64,000 nt of DNA from Oscillospiraceae bacterium (lineage in GTDB: Bacteria; Bacillota; Clostridia; UBA1381; UBA9506). The position numbers and the translations under genes are program-made. The notes under the pieces were generated by a model. The model saw only the letters and a list, made by a program, of their open reading frames with translations, did no database searches and was not told the DNA's origin. Location: the NCBI GenBank assembly GCA_015068855.1, contig SVJS01000003.1, forward strand, positions 79,961 through 143,960. The letters run 5' to 3'. This document shows positions 33,162-43,200 of this stretch, one piece after another (the first letter of the stretch is position 1; each line of letters opens with the position of its first letter).

Positions 33162-34553
33162 ATGAAGAACACAGAAAAGACAATGGAAAAATTAGTTGCG
33201 CTTTGTAAGGGCCGCGGTTTTGTTTATCCCGGTTCTGAAATTTACGGCGGCTTGGCAAACTCCTGGGACTATGGCCCGCTGGGTGTTGAACTGAAAAACA
33301 ACGTTAAAAGAGCCTGGTGGAAAAAGTTTGTCCAGGAATCTCCCTACAATGTAGGTTTGGACGCTGCTATTTTAATGAATTCTCAGACATGGGTTGCATC
33401 CGGTCATGTTGGCGGCTTTTCTGACCCCTTGATGGATTGCCGCGAATGTAAAGCTCGTCACAGAGCAGACCATCTGATTGAAGAATACTTAAAAGAAAAA
33501 GGCGAGTTGGTGGCTGTCGATGGTTGGAGCAACGAACAGATGCTTGCATACATCAACGAACATGACATTGTTTGTCCCAAATGCGGCAAAAAGAACTTCA
33601 CCGATATCCGTAAGTTTAACCTGATGTTCAAGACCTTCCAGGGTGTTACCGAAGACAGCACCTCAGAATTATATCTTCGTCCTGAAACAGCACAGGGTAT
33701 TTTTGTTAACTTTAAGAATGTGCAGAGAACAACCCGTAAAAAGATTCCGTTCGGTATCGGTCAGGTTGGTAAATCTTTCCGTAACGAAATCACACCGGGA
33801 AACTTCATTTTCCGTATTCGTGAATTTGAGCAGATGGAGCTTGAATTTTTCTGTGCACCCGGTGAGGACTTACAGTGGTTTGCATATTGGAAAGATTACT
33901 GCAAAAACTGGTTGTTATCTCTGGGCATTTCTCTTGAAAATCTGAAGTTCCGTGACCATTCTCCCGAGGAATTGTCCCATTACAGCAATGCAACAACGGA
34001 TATTGAATTCATGTTCCCCTTTGGCTGGGGCGAGCTGTGGGGTATTGCAGACCGTACAGATTATGACTTAAAGCAGCATGCAACGCATTCCGGCGAAAAC
34101 TTTGAATATACAGATCCTATCACAGGCGATAAGTACATTCCGTACTGCGTAGAACCCTCTCTGGGTGCTGACCGTATCACGCTTGCATTTTTAACAGAAG
34201 CTTATGATGAGGAGCAGATTGGCGAAGGAGACAGCCGTGTTGTTATGCGCTTCCATCCGGCTTTGGCCCCCGTTAAAGCAGCTATTTTGCCGCTTTCCAA
34301 AAAGCTCTCCGAGGGCGCTATGGAATTGTATCAGGATCTGGCATCCCGTTTTGTATGTGAATTTGATGATGCGGGCAGTATCGGTAAGCGTTATCGTCGT
34401 CAGGACGAAATCGGTACACCGTTCTGCATTACCTATGATTTTGACAGTCCGGAAAAGGGCACCGTTACCGTTCGTGACCGTGACACGATGGAACAGGTAA
34501 CTCTCAAAATTGAGGATGTTGCAGCTTATATTGAAGACAAAATTAAATTCTAA
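33162..34553 (+). CDS. glyS: Glycyl-tRNA synthetase, single-chain alpha2 type
   Basis: A 463-residue class II synthetase of the dimeric, eukaryote/archaea/Firmicutes-type, not the alpha2beta2 GlyQS form. It opens with [20 protein letters not shown], shows a zinc-like cluster (CRECKARH and CPKCGKKN), motif 2 ([26 protein letters not shown], in parts), motif 3 in the ADRITLAFL region, and the C-terminal anticodon-binding domain. It charges tRNA-Gly in the cytosol. GGAGG precedes the ATG. Confidence 0.97.
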   Translation: MKNTEKTMEKLVALCKGRGFVYPGSEIYGGLANSWDYGPLGVELKNNVKRAWWKKFVQESPYNVGLDAAILMNSQTWVASGHVGGFSDPLMDCRECKARHRADHLIEEYLKEKGELVAVDGWSNEQMLAYINEHDIVCPKCGKKNFTDIRKFNLMFKTFQGVTEDSTSELYLRPETAQGIFVNFKNVQRTTRKKIPFGIGQVGKSFRNEITPGNFIFRIREFEQMELEFFCAPGEDLQWFAYWKDYCKNWLLSLGISLENLKFRDHSPEELSHYSNATTDIEFMFPFGWGELWGIADRTDYDLKQHATHSGENFEYTDPITGDKYIPYCVEPSLGADRITLAFLTEAYDEEQIGEGDSRVVMRFHPALAPVKAAILPLSKKLSEGAMELYQDLASRFVCEFDDAGSIGKRYRRQDEIGTPFCITYDFDSPEKGTVTVRDRDTMEQVTLKIEDVAAYIEDKIKF

Positions 34554-34619
34554 GATAATTAATGCTCTTAGTCAGTACAAATGCATGGCACATTTTGCGA
34601 ATTAATTTTGACTTTTGTA

Positions 34620-34648
34620 TTGACAGATTACGAAAAATTTAGTATTCT
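34620..34648 (+). promoter_or_regulatory. ptsH promoter
   Basis: TTGACA (34620-34625), 17 nt, TATTCT (34643-34648), about 58 bp before the HPr start. Confidence 0.65.
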
Positions 34649-34705
34649 ATTATAAAGAGTGATTATTTAATTTGCGGTAGTTATGCAGAGAAGGAGCGGT
34701 TTTTG

Positions 34706-34972
34706 ATGTTATCAAAAGAGGTTGTTGTGCAGAATCAAGTGGGTCTTCATGCCAGACCGGCTACGTTTTTTATTCAAAAATGTAATGAGTTCAAATCCAG
34801 CGTCTGGGTAGAGAAGAATGACCGCAGAGTGAATGCAAAAAGCCTTTTGGGCGTTCTTTCTTTGGGTATTTCCAAGGGTAGCAAAATTACCGTAATTACA
34901 GATGGTGTCGATGAAGAGGAAGCTTTAGAAGCCTTGGCTGGCTTAATCGGAACCGGCATGGAAGAGGAATAA
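34706..34972 (+). CDS. ptsH: Phosphocarrier protein HPr
   Basis: The 88-residue phosphotransferase-system carrier. The active-site His15 is in GLHARPA and the HPr-kinase target Ser46 is in AKSLLGVLSLG, so it can serve both sugar uptake and CcpA-type catabolite control. Start is ATG 34706 with AAGGAG upstream; an overlapping TTG one codon earlier is less likely. The gene is solitary, without ptsI, as seen in several Clostridia. Confidence 0.95.
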   Translation: MLSKEVVVQNQVGLHARPATFFIQKCNEFKSSVWVEKNDRRVNAKSLLGVLSLGISKGSKITVITDGVDEEEALEALAGLIGTGMEEE

Positions 34973-35078
34973 TTCTTCTTCTTGATGAATACAAATTGAG
35001 GCTGCAATCGCTTGATTTACATAATTGAGCTATGCAGCCTTTTGTTTTATGATTTTGTTTTGCGAGGAGGTGTGCAAT

Positions 35079-36932
35079 ATGAAACCGCAGGAGCTTTATA
35101 ATTTGCCGGAAGAACCGGGTGTTTATCTGATGAAGGATAAACATGATACGATTATCTATGTTGGCAAAGCAAAAATTCTTAAAAACCGTTTGAAACAGTA
35201 TTTTACTGCCCGGGATAAACACACACCCAAAGTGAAAGCCATGGTTTCCAATGTTGCCTCCTTTGAATATATTATTACCGACAGCGAAATTGAGGCATTG
35301 ATTTTGGAGTGCAACCTGATTAAAAAGCACAAGCCATATTACAACATTTTGCTGAAAGACGATAAGCATTATCCTTACATTAAAGTCACCATTCGCGAGG
35401 ATTTTCCCCGCATTATGCTGGCACGCAAAATGGTCAAGGACGGTTCTAAATATTATGGACCGTATACCAGCAGCGCGGCCGTCCGCGAGGTGATTGCGAT
35501 GGTATCCAAGCTGTATAAGCTTCCCGTCTGCAATCTGAAAATGCCGTCTGATATCGGCAAACGGAGAGAGTGCCTGCATGCCCATATTGAGCAATGCATC
35601 GCGCCCTGTATCAATCCGATAACACGGGAGGCCTATCGTAAACAAATTGCGCATGCCTGCGATTTTTTAGAGGGAAAACATGAAGAACTGCTGGCTGAAT
35701 TAGAACAGCAAATGATAGCGGCGTCAGAGGCTTTGGAGTTTGAACGTGCCGCGTTTTTACGTGACAAAATTAACGCCGTTAAGCGATTGGATGAACGCCA
35801 AAAGGTTATTTCTGATAAACAAACGGATGAAGATGTTGTTGGATTTTTTCGTCAGGATAATAAGGTTTACACAGAGGTGTTTTTTATTCGTCGTGGCCGC
35901 TTGATTGGACGGCGCAGTTCGGTGCTCAATCAGGTATCCGAAACGGAAGACAGTGTGGTTTGCAGTGAGTTTATCAAGCAGTTTTATGCTGAAAACAGCG
36001 ATATTCCACGTTTCATTTATACAGCCTATGAAAGTGATGAGGAAGCGCTTTTGTCTGCGTGGCTCAGTGAAAAATCAGGCAGAAAGACAAAAATTTCGTG
36101 CCCCAAGCGGGGAGAAAATAAAAAACTGACAGAGATGGCCTGCAAAAATGCCCGACAGAGTGCGGTTGATCATTTGCTTAAAGGAAGCCGTCAACGCGTG
36201 CCGGCAAGGGTTGTTGAGTTAAAAGAAAAACTGAATTTGCCTGCGCTGCCAAAACGCATAGAGTCCTATGATATTTCTCACACGGCGGGGGTTGACCCTG
36301 TTGCGTCCATGGTTGTTTTTACAGACGGAAAGCCCGCGCGCAGCTTATATCGTCGGTTTAAGATTGAGACTGCCAAAGGTGGGGACGATTGCGCTTCCTT
36401 AACAGAAACGCTTTATCGTCGCTTTCGCCATGCGAAAGAGGAAGAAGAGCAGCTTGCGCAAGGCGAAGAGTTTCAGCCGAAGTTCCTGCCAAGACCGGAC
36501 TTGATTTTGTTAGATGGCGGAAAACAGCAGGTTCATGCCATCTCAGAACTTTTGCAGCTTTTAGACCTTGATATTCCCTTATTCGGCATGGTTAAAGATG
36601 ACCGTCACAGAACCCGTGGTGTGATTTCACCGCAAGATGAAGAAATCGACTTCAAGGGTTCTTCTGCGTCTTTTCAATTGCTGAGTGAGATACAGGAAGA
36701 GGTCCATCGTTTCGCGATTGATTACCATAAAAAATTGCGTAGCAAACGGGTTACCGGCTCCGTTTTGGAAGACATCGAAGGCGTTGGCGAGCAGACGAGA
36801 AAGAAATTAATTCGGACGTTCAAGAGTGTTGCTGCCATCCGCGAAGCGGAGCTTGATGAGCTAAAGGCGGTTTCCGGTTTGTCCGGCAGGACGGCGGAAA
36901 ATATTTATAATTTCTTTCACAAAACATCTTGA
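35079..36932 (+). CDS. uvrC: Excinuclease ABC subunit C
   Basis: A 617-residue nucleotide excision repair nuclease that makes both incisions in the UvrBC complex. The N-terminal GIY-YIG domain (GVYLMKDKHDTIIYVGKAK, about 14-33) is followed by the UVR motif (about 205-235), the RNase H-like 5' incision domain (YDISHTAGVDPVASMVVF and LILLDGGKQQVHA) and a C-terminal (HhH)2 tail (LEDIEGVGEQTRKKL). ATG 35079 follows GCGAGGAGG. It has its own position between ptsH and plsX. Confidence 0.97.
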   Translation: MKPQELYNLPEEPGVYLMKDKHDTIIYVGKAKILKNRLKQYFTARDKHTPKVKAMVSNVASFEYIITDSEIEALILECNLIKKHKPYYNILLKDDKHYPYIKVTIREDFPRIMLARKMVKDGSKYYGPYTSSAAVREVIAMVSKLYKLPVCNLKMPSDIGKRRECLHAHIEQCIAPCINPITREAYRKQIAHACDFLEGKHEELLAELEQQMIAASEALEFERAAFLRDKINAVKRLDERQKVISDKQTDEDVVGFFRQDNKVYTEVFFIRRGRLIGRRSSVLNQVSETEDSVVCSEFIKQFYAENSDIPRFIYTAYESDEEALLSAWLSEKSGRKTKISCPKRGENKKLTEMACKNARQSAVDHLLKGSRQRVPARVVELKEKLNLPALPKRIESYDISHTAGVDPVASMVVFTDGKPARSLYRRFKIETAKGGDDCASLTETLYRRFRHAKEEEEQLAQGEEFQPKFLPRPDLILLDGGKQQVHAISELLQLLDLDIPLFGMVKDDRHRTRGVISPQDEEIDFKGSSASFQLLSEIQEEVHRFAIDYHKKLRSKRVTGSVLEDIEGVGEQTRKKLIRTFKSVAAIREAELDELKAVSGLSGRTAENIYNFFHKTS

Positions 36933-36985
36933 AATTTTGTTAGATTTATAATATACTTTTTATATAGTAAAGGTTGGTGAACGGC

Positions 36986-38017
36986 ATGAAAATCGCAGTC
37001 GATGCATTTGGTGGAGATAATGCACCATTAGAAATTGTTCGTGGCGCTGTTTTAGCCATTTCCGAGATGCCTGAGGATGACATTGTTTTGGTAGGAAACG
37101 AGCAAAAATTGCAAGAAATCCTGCAGGCTGAATCGGCACAAACAGAACGAATTTCCATCTGTCATGCAGAGGAAGTTATTGGCACTGGGGAGTCTCCCGT
37201 CGAGGCAATTCGTGCCAAGAAAAATTCTTCGTTAATGGTGGCACTGTCCCTTGTGAAGAACAACGAGGCGGATGCTGTTGTTTCGGCCGGAAACACAGGG
37301 GCCTACTTAGCCGGTGCGTTTCGCGTTTTAGGCCGCATTAAAGGAATTAAACGCCCTGCCCTGACAACGGCTATGCCGACCATGGTGGACCGTCCCAGCG
37401 TGATTTTAGACGTGGGCGCGAATGCAGATTGCCGACCCGAGCATTTGGTTCAGTTTGCTGAAATGGGTTCGATTTATGCAAGCCATGTGTTACATATTGA
37501 TAATCCCCGTGTTGGTCTTTTGAATATCGGCGCAGAAGAAGCAAAGGGAAATGCGCTGACAAAAGAGGTGCATGGTCTCTTAAAAGAAAATGAGGAAATT
37601 AATTTCGTGGGCAACATTGAGCCGCGTGATGTTCTTTGCGGTGATGTTGACGTTATTGTTTGTGACGGTTTTACCGGCAATGTTGTTATTAAACTGATTG
37701 AAGGAACAGCCTCTTCCTTGTTTTCCATGCTGAAAAAAGTCTTTTATAAGAGCCTGAAAACAAAGCTCGCTGCGGCCGTGTTAAAGCCCGGCCTTAAAGA
37801 GATAAAAGGCAAAATGGATTACACGGAATACGGCGGCGTTCCGCTTTTGGGTATTGACGGCGTTGTCTTTAAGGCTCATGGCAGTTCAAATGCCATCGCC
37901 ATGAAACATGCTATTTTAGCGGCAAGACAGTATGCTGCGGCCGGCATCAACGAAAAAATCAAAGATATTGTGATGGCAGCTAAGGCAGAAGACGAGGCGG
38001 CAGAACAGACAGAATGA
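36986..38017 (+). CDS. plsX: Phosphate acyltransferase PlsX
   Basis: A 343-residue enzyme that makes acyl-phosphate from acyl-ACP for phosphatidic acid synthesis. The N-terminus MKIAVDAFGGDNAP, the AGNTGAYLAGA motif near residue 97, VDRPSVILDVGAN near residue 135 and CDGFTGNVVIKLIEG near residue 227 are typical. The GTG 12 bp upstream is in frame but lacks better spacing. It lies upstream of acpP; the fabD/fabG genes that often intervene are absent. Confidence 0.95.
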   Translation: MKIAVDAFGGDNAPLEIVRGAVLAISEMPEDDIVLVGNEQKLQEILQAESAQTERISICHAEEVIGTGESPVEAIRAKKNSSLMVALSLVKNNEADAVVSAGNTGAYLAGAFRVLGRIKGIKRPALTTAMPTMVDRPSVILDVGANADCRPEHLVQFAEMGSIYASHVLHIDNPRVGLLNIGAEEAKGNALTKEVHGLLKENEEINFVGNIEPRDVLCGDVDVIVCDGFTGNVVIKLIEGTASSLFSMLKKVFYKSLKTKLAAAVLKPGLKEIKGKMDYTEYGGVPLLGIDGVVFKAHGSSNAIAMKHAILAARQYAAAGINEKIKDIVMAAKAEDEAAEQTE

Positions 38018-38057
38018 TTATTTAGAAATTTGTCATTAATTTCTTGATAATAATAGA

Positions 38058-38090
38058 AACCGAAAACACTCGTGCTGAGGGGGTTCGGTT
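38058..38090 (+). other. Hairpin between plsX and acpP
   Basis: A 7-bp stem AACCGAA/TTCGGTT with a 19-nt loop in the leader of acpP. It has no T-tract, so it may be a processing or regulatory structure. Confidence 0.4.
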
Positions 38091-38126
38091 GACGTTGAGA
38101 GCTTTATTTTCTTGGAGGTGAAAATT

Positions 38127-38354
38127 ATGGAATTTGAAAAAATTAAAGACATTATTTCCGGTCAGTTAGGAACAGAAGCGGGTTCAATTTCAATGGAAAC
38201 ATCTTTTGTGGATGATTTGGGTGCAGATTCTTTGGACCTTGTGGAGCTGATTATGGCTTTGGAAGAAGAATTTGATATGGAAATTGAAGACGGAGAAGTT
38301 GAAAATATTAAAACCGTGGGGGATGTTGTTGAGTACATCAAAGCACATTCCTGA
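38127..38354 (+). CDS. acpP: Acyl carrier protein
   Basis: A 75-residue acidic carrier. The phosphopantetheine attachment site is Ser35 in [18 protein letters not shown]. It carries acyl chains for PlsX and fatty acid synthesis. ATG 38127 follows TGGAGGTG; an in-frame ATG at 38112 would be upstream of this RBS. A GC-rich hairpin follows its stop. Confidence 0.95.
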   Translation: MEFEKIKDIISGQLGTEAGSISMETSFVDDLGADSLDLVELIMALEEEFDMEIEDGEVENIKTVGDVVEYIKAHS

Positions 38355-38387
38355 TGATAAGCCCCGCAAATGCGGGGCTTATCATCT
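38354..38387 (+). terminator. Hairpin after acpP
   Basis: A perfect 15-bp stem (GATGATAAGCCCCGC / GCGGGGCTTATCATC) with an AAAT loop, overlapping the end of the stop codon. The T-tract is weak, so termination may be partial before rnc. Confidence 0.6.
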
Positions 38388-38475
38388 ATTTGTGCAGTGA
38401 ATAAACGTTGATTTGCCATGAAAAGCCGGAAGCTATTTCCGGCCTTCCATGACGGATTGGCAGGAAGGAAAAAAG

Positions 38476-39174
38476 ATGAATACATTAAAAGCTTTTGAAG
38501 AAATCATCGGGTATCGTTTTACTAATAAGGATTTATTGAAAACAGCTTTAACGCACAGTTCGTATGCCAACGAAAACAGACATGCGCATGCGGTTTACAA
38601 TGAACGTTTGGAATTTTTAGGCGACTCGGTTTTGAGCCTGGTTGTGAGCAATTACATTTTTGAAAATTATCCCAACTTACCGGAAGGCGATTTAACAAAA
38701 ACAAGAGCAGCCATTGTTTGTGAGCGCTCCTTGTGGGCATGCGCCGTTAATATTGAGTTGGGAAATTATTTGATTTTAGGTCGCGGTGAAGAACAAACCG
38801 GCGGCAGAACAAGAGTCTCCATTTTAGCGGATGCTTATGAAGCCCTAATTGCTGCGATTTACCTAGATGGCGGCTTTCAGGTGGTGCGGGAATGGCTTTT
38901 GGGTCAGCTCTATGACACCATTGTTGACTCTGTAAAAGGAAAAACCTTTACAGACTATAAAACCGCCTTGCAGGAACGTGTGCAGACAGCCGGCAGTATT
39001 TCCATTCGCTATGATGTTGTGGATGAATTCGGCCCTGACCATTGTAAAACATTTTTGGTTCATGTGTTCGTCAATGACGAACTGATGGGCATGGGTGAGG
39101 GCAGCAGCAAGAAAAATGCTGAGCAGGCGGCAGCGCAGAATGCACTGTCAAAATTAGGTGTCGGCGGTGCGTGA
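38476..39174 (+). CDS. rnc: Ribonuclease III
   Basis: A 232-residue double-strand-specific endoribonuclease. The catalytic domain contains the signature NERLEFLGDSVLSLV (about 37-51) and the second metal-binding region DAYEALIAAIYLDGG; the C-terminal dsRNA-binding domain spans about 155-230, ending in SSKKNAEQAAAQNALSKL. ATG 38476 follows AGGAAGG; the longer frame upstream lacks an RBS. It overlaps the radical SAM gene by 17 bp, and smc follows, the conserved rnc-smc neighbourhood. Confidence 0.96.
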   Translation: MNTLKAFEEIIGYRFTNKDLLKTALTHSSYANENRHAHAVYNERLEFLGDSVLSLVVSNYIFENYPNLPEGDLTKTRAAIVCERSLWACAVNIELGNYLILGRGEEQTGGRTRVSILADAYEALIAAIYLDGGFQVVREWLLGQLYDTIVDSVKGKTFTDYKTALQERVQTAGSISIRYDVVDEFGPDHCKTFLVHVFVNDELMGMGEGSSKKNAEQAAAQNALSKLGVGGA

Positions 39175-40204
39175 GGTTTGCTGTGTCTGGCAGCACAAAC
39201 AACAAGAAGAAAAGCATAAGACAATTCCGGTTTTTGTGCCTCATTGGGGTTGCCCGCAAAGTTGTCTGTTTTGTAATCAAAAGAAGATAACAGGGCAGAA
39301 AGAGGAGATGACAACCGAGCGCGCGCGGGAGATTATTCGTCAGGGAATTGCGAAAAAGAAGCCGGACGATGTGCTTGAAATTGGTTTTTTTGGCGGTAGC
39401 TTTACAGGCATTCCTGCCGGACAACAGGAGGCTTTGCTGGGGCTTGCCAAGGAAGCGCTGGACGCGGGGCATGTGCAGGGCATTCGTTTGTCCACCCGCC
39501 CTGATTATATCAATGAAACGGTCATCCATCGCCTGTTGCGCTTTGATGTAACCTGTGTTGAATTGGGTGCGCAATCCATGCAGGACGAGGTGCTTTTGCT
39601 GAATAAGCGGGGGCACACAGCCCATCAAACACGACAAGCTGCCAAGATGATTAAAGATAGCGGCATGAAGCTTGGTTTGCAAATGATGGTGGGTTTGCCC
39701 GGCGATACAGAGGCAATGGCGATGGATACAGCCGAACAATTTGCGAACATGAACGCAGATTGCGTTCGGATTTACCCAACCTTGGTCATTTGCGATACAG
39801 AACTGCAAGCCTGGTACAAAAGCGGGCAATATCATCCTCTTAGCGTGGATGAGGCTGTCAGCGTGTGCAGCCGTCTGTATCAATATTTTACGGAAAAAGA
39901 CATACAGGTCATTCGTGTAGGGCTCTTAGAAACCGAGGAAGGGTCTTTGGTTGCAGGCCCGTATCATCACGCTTTTGGGGAGCTTGTGCGGAGTCATTTA
40001 TTTTATGAAACAATATTGAAAGCCTTAAAAAAGCATCTGAAAAAGGAATGGACTGTTTTTGTTCATCCTCAGGATGTTTCGGCAGTTATGGGACAAAAAA
40101 GAGAGAATCTCATTCGCTTAAAGGAGGCCTTGTCCTTAGAGGCTCTGCATATTGTGCAAGATAGTGAGGTCACTCGCGGCACCGTCATAACAGAGGCGAA
40201 ATAG
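39158..40204 (+). CDS. Radical SAM protein (Elp3/YhcC-like family)
   Basis: A 348-residue radical SAM enzyme of the Elp3-like branch. The [4Fe-4S] cysteines lie in GCPQSCLFCNQKK near residues 31-43, preceded by PVFVPHWG, and GFFGGSFTGIP and MVGLPGDTE are the SAM-binding and TIM-barrel landmarks. No acetyltransferase domain is present. Its substrate is unknown; a gene of this type between rnc and smc is common in Clostridia. The start is uncertain: GTG 39158 overlaps rnc by 17 bp, and a second GTG at 39167 is possible; neither has a strong RBS. Confidence 0.85.
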   Translation: MSAVREVCCVWQHKQQEEKHKTIPVFVPHWGCPQSCLFCNQKKITGQKEEMTTERAREIIRQGIAKKKPDDVLEIGFFGGSFTGIPAGQQEALLGLAKEALDAGHVQGIRLSTRPDYINETVIHRLLRFDVTCVELGAQSMQDEVLLLNKRGHTAHQTRQAAKMIKDSGMKLGLQMMVGLPGDTEAMAMDTAEQFANMNADCVRIYPTLVICDTELQAWYKSGQYHPLSVDEAVSVCSRLYQYFTEKDIQVIRVGLLETEEGSLVAGPYHHAFGELVRSHLFYETILKALKKHLKKEWTVFVHPQDVSAVMGQKRENLIRLKEALSLEALHIVQDSEVTRGTVITEAK

Positions 40205-40239
40205 ATAGAGAAGTACATGTCAGAAAGGTTTTGATATAC

Positions 40240-43200
40240 ATGCGCTTAAAAGGTTTGAAAATGCAAGGCTTTAAGTCCTTTGCAGACAATATTGAACTGA
40301 GTTTTAGTGATGGCATCACCGCCATTGTAGGCCCTAATGGCAGCGGCAAGAGCAACATTTCCGATGCTGTTCGTTGGGTTTTGGGTGAGCAGAGCGCTAA
40401 AACGCTGCGTGGCAGCAAAATGGAGGACGTTATTTTTAACGGAACACAAACCAGAAAACGCCTTGGCTTTGCTGAGGTTTCCCTGCGCCTGGATAATCAT
40501 GACCGCCACTTTAACATGGATTTTGATGAGCTTGTTGTGACCCGCAAGGTCTTTGCCTCAGGGGAGGGACAGTATTTTATCAATGACACCCCCTGCCGCT
40601 TAAAGGATATTCATGAAATCTTTATGGATACGGGCCTTGGTCGTGACGGTTATTCCATGGTTGGACAAGGTAAGATTGATGAAATTTTGTCCACAAAATC
40701 AGAGGATAGACGTCAGATTTTCGAAGAGGCTGCGGGTATTTCCAAATATCGTTATCGCAAAGAAGAAGCAGAACGGAAACTGGGACACACAGACGATAAT
40801 CTGGCACGTGTTTCCGATATTATTGTGGAGCTTGAAACACAGCTTGAGCCCTTGAAAATTCAAGCGGAAAAAGCGAAGAAATATTTGAATTTGCGAGACC
40901 AGTTAAAAACCTATGAGGTCAATCTGGCTTTGTTAGCTGTGGAACGGAGTCGTAGCCAGGGCGCTGGCTTGATGGAGAAGCTCTCAGCGGCAAAAGAGCA
41001 GCTTGAAATGGCGCAAAAGGCGCTGTCTGAGGCTGATTCAGAGCAGGAACAATGTTATCATCGTTTTGAAGAGTTGGATGCTGCCATAACAGAAGAAAAC
41101 GACAGCCTCAAAAAAACAGAAGAGGATGTTGTTATCTGTCAGCGTGAAACAGATGTGCTGAAAAATACCATTGAGGGCAATTTGCGCCTTTTAGAGCGTA
41201 TTGAAAAAGAGTTAGCTGATTTTGTTTCCGGACAGGAGGCGGCCCGTCAGGCAATTGAGGCAGAAAAGAATGTAATCTCCGACAAGGAAAAGGAACTCGT
41301 TTTAATTCGTCAGGAACAGGAGAAGATGACCGCAGAACTTGCGGGCATGGGCGAAGGAGCCGATGTTCATAGTGAAACCATTGAAAAGCTGCAAGGGGAG
41401 ATTGCAGAGGCTTTTGAGCGCCTGTCAAACAGTAAAATCAAGCTATCGAACCTGGATTTAACGGAAAATAATCTGAAAACACGCATCCGTGGGCTGCGGG
41501 AGGACCTGAAAAATCAGGAGGCAGAACTCCAAAAACAAAAGAACCGCAGCGGAGAATTGGATGCTGAACACGAGCATAAACGGGCGTTTATAGAAAGTCT
41601 TGAAAAGCAACTGGCTGAGAAGCGGGAAGAAGAACAAAAACTGCAAGAGAAATTGCAGGAAAAACAAAGGGAAATCGGTGCGGTCAAGCTTTCGGCAGAA
41701 CAAACCCAAACCCGCATGCATTTGCTTTCTGAAATGGAGCAAAATTATGAGGGCTATGGCAAAAGCGTGAAAGAAATTATGAAGCAGCATGATAGCGGTA
41801 TGCTGAAAAAAGCCGCCATTTTTGGTCCTGTTTCTAAATTGATTCAAGTCGAAAAAACCTATGCCGCGGCTGTGAGTGCTGCCGTTGGCGGTGCCTTGCA
41901 AAACATTGTTGTGGGCACGGAGGAAGATGCTAAGGAAGCGATTTCCTGCCTGAAAAAGTTACATGCCGGACGCGCTACCTTTATGCCGATTTCGGCCGTA
42001 ACGGGCAGCCGTTTGGACGATAGTCGTCTGGAAAAGGAAGAGGGTTATATCGGTCTTGCTTGCGATTTGGTTACCTTCGAAAAACGATATGACGGTGTTG
42101 TTCAAAACCTTTTGGGCAAAACAGCCGTGTTTGACGGCATTGATAACGCCATTCGTGTATCCAGAAAATATAAGCAGACAATCCGCCTTGTGACCTTAGA
42201 GGGCGAAAGCTTTTATCCGGGCGGGTCAATGGCCGGCGGTTCCCAGCAAAAGGGAAGCCAGCTTTTAGGCCGCGAACAGGAAATCAAGGAGCTGTCGCAC
42301 CGCTTAGACGAACTGAAAAAACAGGAGGCAACCTTGCGTCGCGAGCAGGAGGCTATTGAAAAAGAAGTGCTGGATGCGGCGCAGGAGCAGGAAAAGGTTC
42401 TGGATGTATACCGTGAAAACAAAGAGGTTATTCTGCTTTTAGCTCGTGATAAAGAGCATTATGGCTTGCTGCTTTCCGGTTTGGAAAGTGCTATTGACAG
42501 CATACAAGTTTCCATTCAAGAGGCGGAAGCCGAGCTTTTGGGTCTTGATACAGAGCGTGAAAACGCGGCAAAACAAATGGCAGAGGTAGAGGCGGTTATT
42601 AATGAGCGCCGTGCCAAAGTGAATGAACTGGAAGAGGTGGCGGAGGCTTTTTCAAACCAGAAGCAAAAACTGAGCGATGCCCTTTTGGAAAAGGGATTTC
42701 ATGAAAGCTCCATTCAAAAAGATATAGGACAATGCAACGAAAAAATCACGGCTCTGCTTGATGAAATCAGTCAGACGGAGACGTTTATCTCCTTGCGCAA
42801 AAAGGAATCAGAGGAAATCGTGGCGTCTAATAGAGGCTATGAGCAGGATATCCACGACAAGGATGAACGTGTTGTTTTACTGAACAAGGCAATCGCCGAC
42901 AAACAGACAAAAATTGCAGATTTGACTAAGGAAAGACAAGAAACGGAGCAATGGCTCCGTAAACGCCAAGGCGACGCCAAGGACAGCCAGAAAACAGTCT
43001 TTGATTTGAAAAGGGAATATGACCGATTAGAGGCGCAAAAGGAAAAATTGGAGGTTGAGGCAGACACTGCTTTGGCAAGAATCTGGGAGGAATATGAAAT
43101 TACCTATTCCGAGGCCGAAACCCTCCGTCAGGAGTTAGGCACGGATACGGCTATCAGCCGTCAGATTTCATCCTTGCGAGGGAAAATTCGTGACCTTGGC